Shown: in pieces, positions 30,348 to 30,568 of the stretch
Numbering within the stretch: position 1 is the first letter of the stretch
Layout: each line of letters starts with the position of its first letter
Assembly (NCBI RefSeq): GCF_001949145.1
Contig: NW_019091445.1
Span: 314,748-345,315, forward strand
Reading direction: 5' to 3'
DNA length: 30,568 bases
DNA from: Acanthaster planci
Lineage: Eukaryota; Echinodermata; Asteroidea; Valvatida; Acanthasteridae
Translations under genes and position numbers: made by a program
The notes under the pieces: model-generated
What the model saw: only the letters and a program-made list of their open reading frames with translations
Told to the model about the DNA's origin: nothing
Database searches by the model: none

Positions 30348-30568
30348 CCCACGGTGTAAACACAAGGGGCCACTTAACACCCAGTTCTATGGGATTTGGT
30401 TGGGGACCGGCTGGAATTTTTTTTCTGGATAGGGGAGGCCCTGGCTTTAAAGTGACTAAATCAGGTTTTCAACATGAACAGGGGTAGGATATGATAAATG
30501 GTTTTGGCATTTGGACAAAAAAATTCACACCCGAATTAGCTCCAGTGGCCTCTCCAGGAGAGGCCGTT
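30348..30568. other. Non-coding end of window
   Basis: No gene seen. The last bases contain a short inverted pair (GGCCTCTCC and GGAGAGGCC, 30548-30566) able to form a hairpin. Confidence 0.5.

Overview
The window looks like a gene-poor, transposon-rich stretch of an animal genome. The organism is probably a marine invertebrate; lancelet, hemichordate, echinoderm and mollusc all remain possible. Evidence: no dense long ORFs, frequent TACATGTA-type words, GT-AG splice sites with pyrimidine tracts, and relics of a THAP9/P-element transposase, a CR1/Jockey-like LINE, a Polinton (Maverick) and a tRNA-derived insertion. No bacterial gene organisation, rRNA or CRISPR array is visible.

Positions 1-834 hold a 62-bp tandem pair and a possible LTR end. 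Positions 899-18775 form one very large imperfect inverted repeat: a left arm (899-8236), a spacer (8237-9984) and a right arm (9985-18775). Each arm carries the same decayed P-element-like transposase, reading outward from the centre, and each transposase is broken at the same place by the same MITE-like element built from 21-bp palindromic repeats. The P element and MITE therefore predate the inverted duplication. After duplication the arms changed separately. The left arm lost the THAP-coding exon and the transposase 3' end. The right arm gained a tRNA-Thr-like fold-back element (9-bp target duplication, empty site in the left arm) and a deletion filled by a 23-bp local copy.

Positions 18776-22191 are mostly non-coding, with several short exon-like blocks. 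The best ones (21980-22017 and 22104-22191) lead through an intron to an acceptor at 27359. That intron contains a 5.0-kb terminal-inverted-repeat element (22313-27328), read here as an internally deleted, decayed Polinton. On the plus strand it has a Cys-rich N-terminal region and exonuclease-domain remnants of a protein-primed DNA polymerase B, then a small hydrophobic protein. On the minus strand it has four small broken structural-type genes, with a hairpin between the converging gene sets.

Positions 28080-29703 are a decayed non-LTR retrotransposon with a visible YADD box. The last 0.9 kb holds one open frame of 181 codons with no recognisable homology. Apart from the possible host exons, essentially every recognisable coding sequence belongs to a dead or dying mobile element. 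The main interest is the nested, datable structure rather than a working pathway.
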